A DNA stretch of 64,000 nucleotides. Origin: Lachnospiraceae bacterium. Lineage in GTDB: Bacteria > Bacillota > Clostridia > Lachnospirales > Lachnospiraceae. Shown here piece by piece: positions 62,545 through 64,000 of this stretch. The notes beneath the pieces are model-generated. The model was not told the DNA's origin, ran no database searches, and saw only the letters and a program-made list of their open reading frames with translations. The position numbers and the translations under genes were made by a program. Location: the NCBI GenBank assembly GCA_017542245.1, contig JAFXXN010000175.1, positions 26,488 to 90,487 on the forward strand, written 5' to 3'. Each line of letters starts with the position of its first letter. The first letter of the stretch is position 1.

Positions 62545-63804
62545 ATGACATATGATGAATCGCAGGAATACATCCATACCACATGTACTGCCGGATCGGT
62601 ATATGATCTTGAATGCATAAAAACATTGCTGAAAATCCTTGACAATCCGGAAAAACATTTAAAGATAATACATATTTCCGGAACAAACGGAAAAGGCTCA
62701 GTTTCCAGGATGATCATGCATATCCTAAAAGAAGCAGGATATTCTGTCGGAATATTTAATTCACCTTTTCTTCAGAAAAGAAACGAATATCTCTGTATAA
62801 ATGGAAGAGATGCTTCAGACAGTGAGTATGCGCTTATTGCAGGTATAGTAAAAAATGCTGTTGAGAAAAATCTGACTTCTGTACATAACAAGGGGCAAGA
62901 AGAATGTATCTTAAAAAGAAGACCGACAGAATTTGAATTTTCCTTTGCAATGGCTATGGAATATTTCTGCAGAAGCAAATGTGATATTGCAATAGTAGAA
63001 TGCGGACTTGGCGGAACAAATGATGCTACAAATATTTTCACCAAAAAAGAACTCAGTATCATTACTAATATAGGCCTTGATCATGTAAGGCTTCTGGGTA
63101 CAACTTTAAAGGATATTGCAGGACAGAAGAGCGGTATCATAATCAATAACGATACCGTCATAGCTTATCCTTCAGATAAAGAAGCTATAAAAGTAATCAG
63201 CAGCTCCTGTAAAAAGAAATCTGCCAAGCTCATTATTCCTGAGGACATTCCTTTAAATATTTCCGAAATTGCACTTGACGGTGAATTTCAGAAAAAGAAT
63301 GCCATGGTTGCTCTTTCCGCAATCGAAGTTTTAAAGACAAAAGGCTATCATATAAGCCGTAATGATATTTCAAAAGGATTAATAAATGTTAAATGGCCCG
63401 GACGCTTTGAAACATTAAGTAAAAATCCCATTGTTATAGCTGACGGCGGGCATAATTTACAGTGTATAAAAGCCTTATGCGAATCTTTGGACGTAAAAGG
63501 TATAAAAAAAGCGATTTTTGTAATAGGAATTATGGCAGATAAGGACTATACCGCCGTATTTAATATTTTAAAAGAATATGCAGTATATGTTATAGCAACC
63601 GAACCAGAAAATCCAAGAAGTCTTGACTGCACTGAGATTGTTAAAATATTTAATAATTATGGTATACCGGGAAAATCAGTAAAACAACCGGCCGAAGCAG
63701 TATATTCAGCTTTAGATCTTATAAGAACCAAAGAATATGATTTACCTATTGTTATAACCGGTTCGCTCTATATGATGAATGAGATAAGAAAACCGTTTAT
63801 ATAA
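62545..63804 (+). CDS. folC: Folylpolyglutamate synthase/dihydrofolate synthase
   Basis: Mur-ligase-fold enzyme adding glutamate to dihydropteroate or folates, 419 residues. The ATP-binding loop is SGTNGKGSV (about 46-54), followed by SPFLQKRNEYLCING, the ECGLGGTNDATN motif (about 149-160), and the C-terminal domain with ADGGHNLQCI. Only a weak ribosome-binding sequence precedes ATG 62545, which fits low expression. Its start is 15 nt past the rpsO terminator. Confidence 0.93.
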   Translation: MTYDESQEYIHTTCTAGSVYDLECIKTLLKILDNPEKHLKIIHISGTNGKGSVSRMIMHILKEAGYSVGIFNSPFLQKRNEYLCINGRDASDSEYALIAGIVKNAVEKNLTSVHNKGQEECILKRRPTEFEFSFAMAMEYFCRSKCDIAIVECGLGGTNDATNIFTKKELSIITNIGLDHVRLLGTTLKDIAGQKSGIIINNDTVIAYPSDKEAIKVISSSCKKKSAKLIIPEDIPLNISEIALDGEFQKKNAMVALSAIEVLKTKGYHISRNDISKGLINVKWPGRFETLSKNPIVIADGGHNLQCIKALCESLDVKGIKKAIFVIGIMADKDYTAVFNILKEYAVYVIATEPENPRSLDCTEIVKIFNNYGIPGKSVKQPAEAVYSALDLIRTKEYDLPIVITGSLYMMNEIRKPFI

Positions 63805-63808
63805 CCAT

Positions 63809-63840
63809 TGAAACACTTAAAGGCGTTTTCGAGGTGACAA
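63809..63840 (+). repeat. Leader repeat, copy K (partial)
   Basis: Only the second hairpin region remains (AAACACTTAAAGGCGTTTTCGAGG, ending GTGACA); the TTGACA terminus is missing. It is 144 nt before the next gene. Confidence 0.6.
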
Positions 63841-63899
63841 AGTAACTAAAAAAAATTTTTTAGGAGCTTCCTGTATAATATAAACAGTGAAGGAAATCC

Positions 63900-63928
63900 T
63901 TGACATTGAAAAATACCTCAAGTAAAGT
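63900..63928 (+). promoter_or_regulatory. Promoter of the gene starting at 63985
   Basis: TTGACA (63900-63905), 17-nt spacer, TAAAGT (63923-63928). Confidence 0.68.
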
Positions 63929-63936
63929 TGGATTAT

Positions 63937-63956
63937 TACTGACTGGCCAGTTGGTA
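63937..63956. promoter_or_regulatory. Operator-like palindrome ACTGGCCAGT
   Basis: A perfect 10-bp core (63942-63951) extended imperfectly to 20 nt, lying just downstream of the promoter at the predicted transcription start. Its position suits a repressor site for the following gene, possibly autoregulation. Confidence 0.5.
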
Positions 63957-63984
63957 AAATCCAAAAATACGAGAGGTATCTAAA

Positions 63985-64000
63985 ATGAATCTTAAAACAA
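63985..64000 (+). CDS. Start of an unidentified gene (truncated by window end)
   Basis: ATG 63985 with GAGAGG 8 nt upstream opens a frame reading MNLKT before the window ends. The product cannot be named. The operator-like palindrome upstream would fit a self-regulated transcription factor, which is speculation. Confidence 0.6.

Overview
The window looks like chromosomal DNA from an AT-rich, low-GC Gram-positive anaerobe, most likely a plant-polysaccharide-using Lachnospiraceae relative (Butyrivibrio/Eubacterium-like). The evidence is the set of glycoside-active genes (GH3, GH31, GH94), Firmicutes-type Shine-Dalgarno sites (GGAGG), the gene order rimP-nusA-ylxR-ylxQ-infB-rbfA-nrnA-truB-ribF, and the density of c-di-GMP and hybrid-kinase proteins. 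This is inference; no rRNA or tRNA gene is present to confirm it.

Layout. 1-4040: end of a GH3 beta-glucosidase, a MATE exporter, a small membrane protein and a secreted asparaginase. 4044-8005 (minus strand): an aldehyde/alcohol dehydrogenase pair and a secreted tandem-duplicated protein. 8238-11616: an AIM24-family protein behind a consensus promoter, and a GH31 glycosidase. 11734-23828: housekeeping genes (ilvB, a YprB-like nuclease, cls, a YvyF-like protein, ruvAB, a chorismate mutase-shikimate kinase fusion, trkA/trkH, and minus-strand araD and a HAD phosphatase). 23870-36357: a signalling island with two hybrid histidine kinases (one fused to a DegV domain), a serine hydrolase, an HD-GYP protein with an ECF-S-like membrane sensor, a cytosolic sugar-binding-protein-like GGDEF cyclase and an orphan VirD4/TraG-like ATPase. 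36500-47901: hpt, the nusA-infB translation operon, and a ribF reduced to its adenylyltransferase half next to a REC-REC-HD-GYP regulator. 48028-59651: a cellobiose phosphorylase and an oligopeptide-type ABC transporter whose subunits carry large family-atypical insertions, and whose binding-protein gene is interrupted by one in-frame TGA. 59654-64000: a small membrane protein, a VanW-family wall protein, rpsO with a structured leader, folC, and the start of another gene.

The most unusual non-coding feature is a family of about 80-nt repeats (eleven copies, complete or partial) with two consecutive hairpins. Every copy lies on the + strand in front of a + strand gene, usually 20-57 nt before the start codon. 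Paired substitutions preserve the second stem, and where a promoter can be recognised close upstream (copies at 9125, 23966 and 30581) transcription would begin at or near the start of the element. It therefore looks like a dispersed 5'-leader or intercistronic RNA element rather than random debris. The other leading observations are the hybrid kinase-DegV fusion, the TGA replacing a conserved Trp in the transporter binding protein, the enlarged Opp transporter and the ribF truncation scar.
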